From assembly GCA_946403615.1 (NCBI GenBank), contig CAMJAO010000137.1, forward strand, positions 1 to 6,189: a stretch of DNA of 6,189 nt, read 5' to 3'. Below the pieces are notes generated by a model, which searched no databases, was not told the DNA's origin, and was given only the letters and a program-made list of their open reading frames with translations. The translations under genes and the position numbers were made by a program. The DNA is from an uncultured Prevotellaceae bacterium (GTDB taxonomy: Bacteria; Bacteroidota; Bacteroidia; Bacteroidales; Bacteroidaceae). Within the stretch, counting starts at the first letter, position 1; every line of letters begins with the position of its first letter. This document shows positions 6,176 through 6,189 of the stretch, piece by piece.

Positions 6176-6183
6176 CAAAAGTA
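6176..6183 (-). promoter_or_regulatory. TACTTTTG, a match to the Bacteroidetes -7 box, just before the glycosidase start
   Basis: Read on the - strand, TACTTTTG fits TAnnTTTG exactly and is followed by AAA and the ATG at 6172. The matching -33 TTTG would fall outside the window. A real -7 box this close would give an almost leaderless transcript, which is unusual for Bacteroidetes, so chance in AT-rich sequence is quite possible. Confidence 0.2.
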
Positions 6184-6189
6184 TATTTT

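Noticed and set aside
6173..6178. TTG start at 6178 for the glycosidase
   Set aside because: It adds only two residues and an ATG follows at once, giving a normal signal peptide.

Overview
The window looks like Bacteroidales chromosome, most likely from a Prevotella-like or Bacteroides-like gut or oral species. Four things point that way: secreted proteins whose signal peptides end in A|Q, start codons with weak or no Shine-Dalgarno sequence, a secreted GH35/DUF5597 beta-galactosidase-type enzyme, and a YARHG-DUF3160 protein. Assignment below family level is inference. No tRNA, rRNA, insertion sequence, CRISPR array or phage gene is visible.

Layout. Four + strand genes run left to right. (1) 1-630 is the 3' part of a single-pass membrane protein with a Pro/Glu-rich linker and a short C-terminal helical motif. 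(2) 674-1204 encodes a small secreted protein with one FG-GAP/VCBS-type calcium loop; its last dozen or so codons and its tandem stop codons lie in a repeat element. (3) 1393-1929 encodes an unrecognised lipoprotein. (4) 2083-4452 encodes a large secreted protein with an N-terminal YARHG domain followed by DUF3160. A fifth gene, on the - strand (4481-6172), converges on gene 4 with a gap of only 28 bp and encodes the GH35/DUF5597 glycosidase.

Between genes 2 and 3 there is a stretch that looks like the frameshifted C-terminal remnant of another gene; its last frame overlaps the lipoprotein start as ATGA. The gaps after genes 2 and 3 each carry a copy of a 36-bp element (33/36 identical). Each copy follows a stem-loop and runs into degenerate CCCTAAA-like heptamers. 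Other 7-bp repeats occur between genes 1 and 2 (GAAATNN x3) and inside the glycosidase gene (GGTGAGA-like x4).

How the genes work together is unclear. Genes 1-4 all appear to make envelope or exported products, but only the glycosidase has an assignable reaction: removal of terminal beta-galactosyl residues from a glycan such as xyloglucan. No SusC/SusD pair or regulator is visible, so a polysaccharide utilisation locus cannot be claimed. I found no convincing new multi-gene system. The more unusual signals are the dispersed repeat element, the heptamer repeats (one inside an open reading frame) and the decayed remnant.
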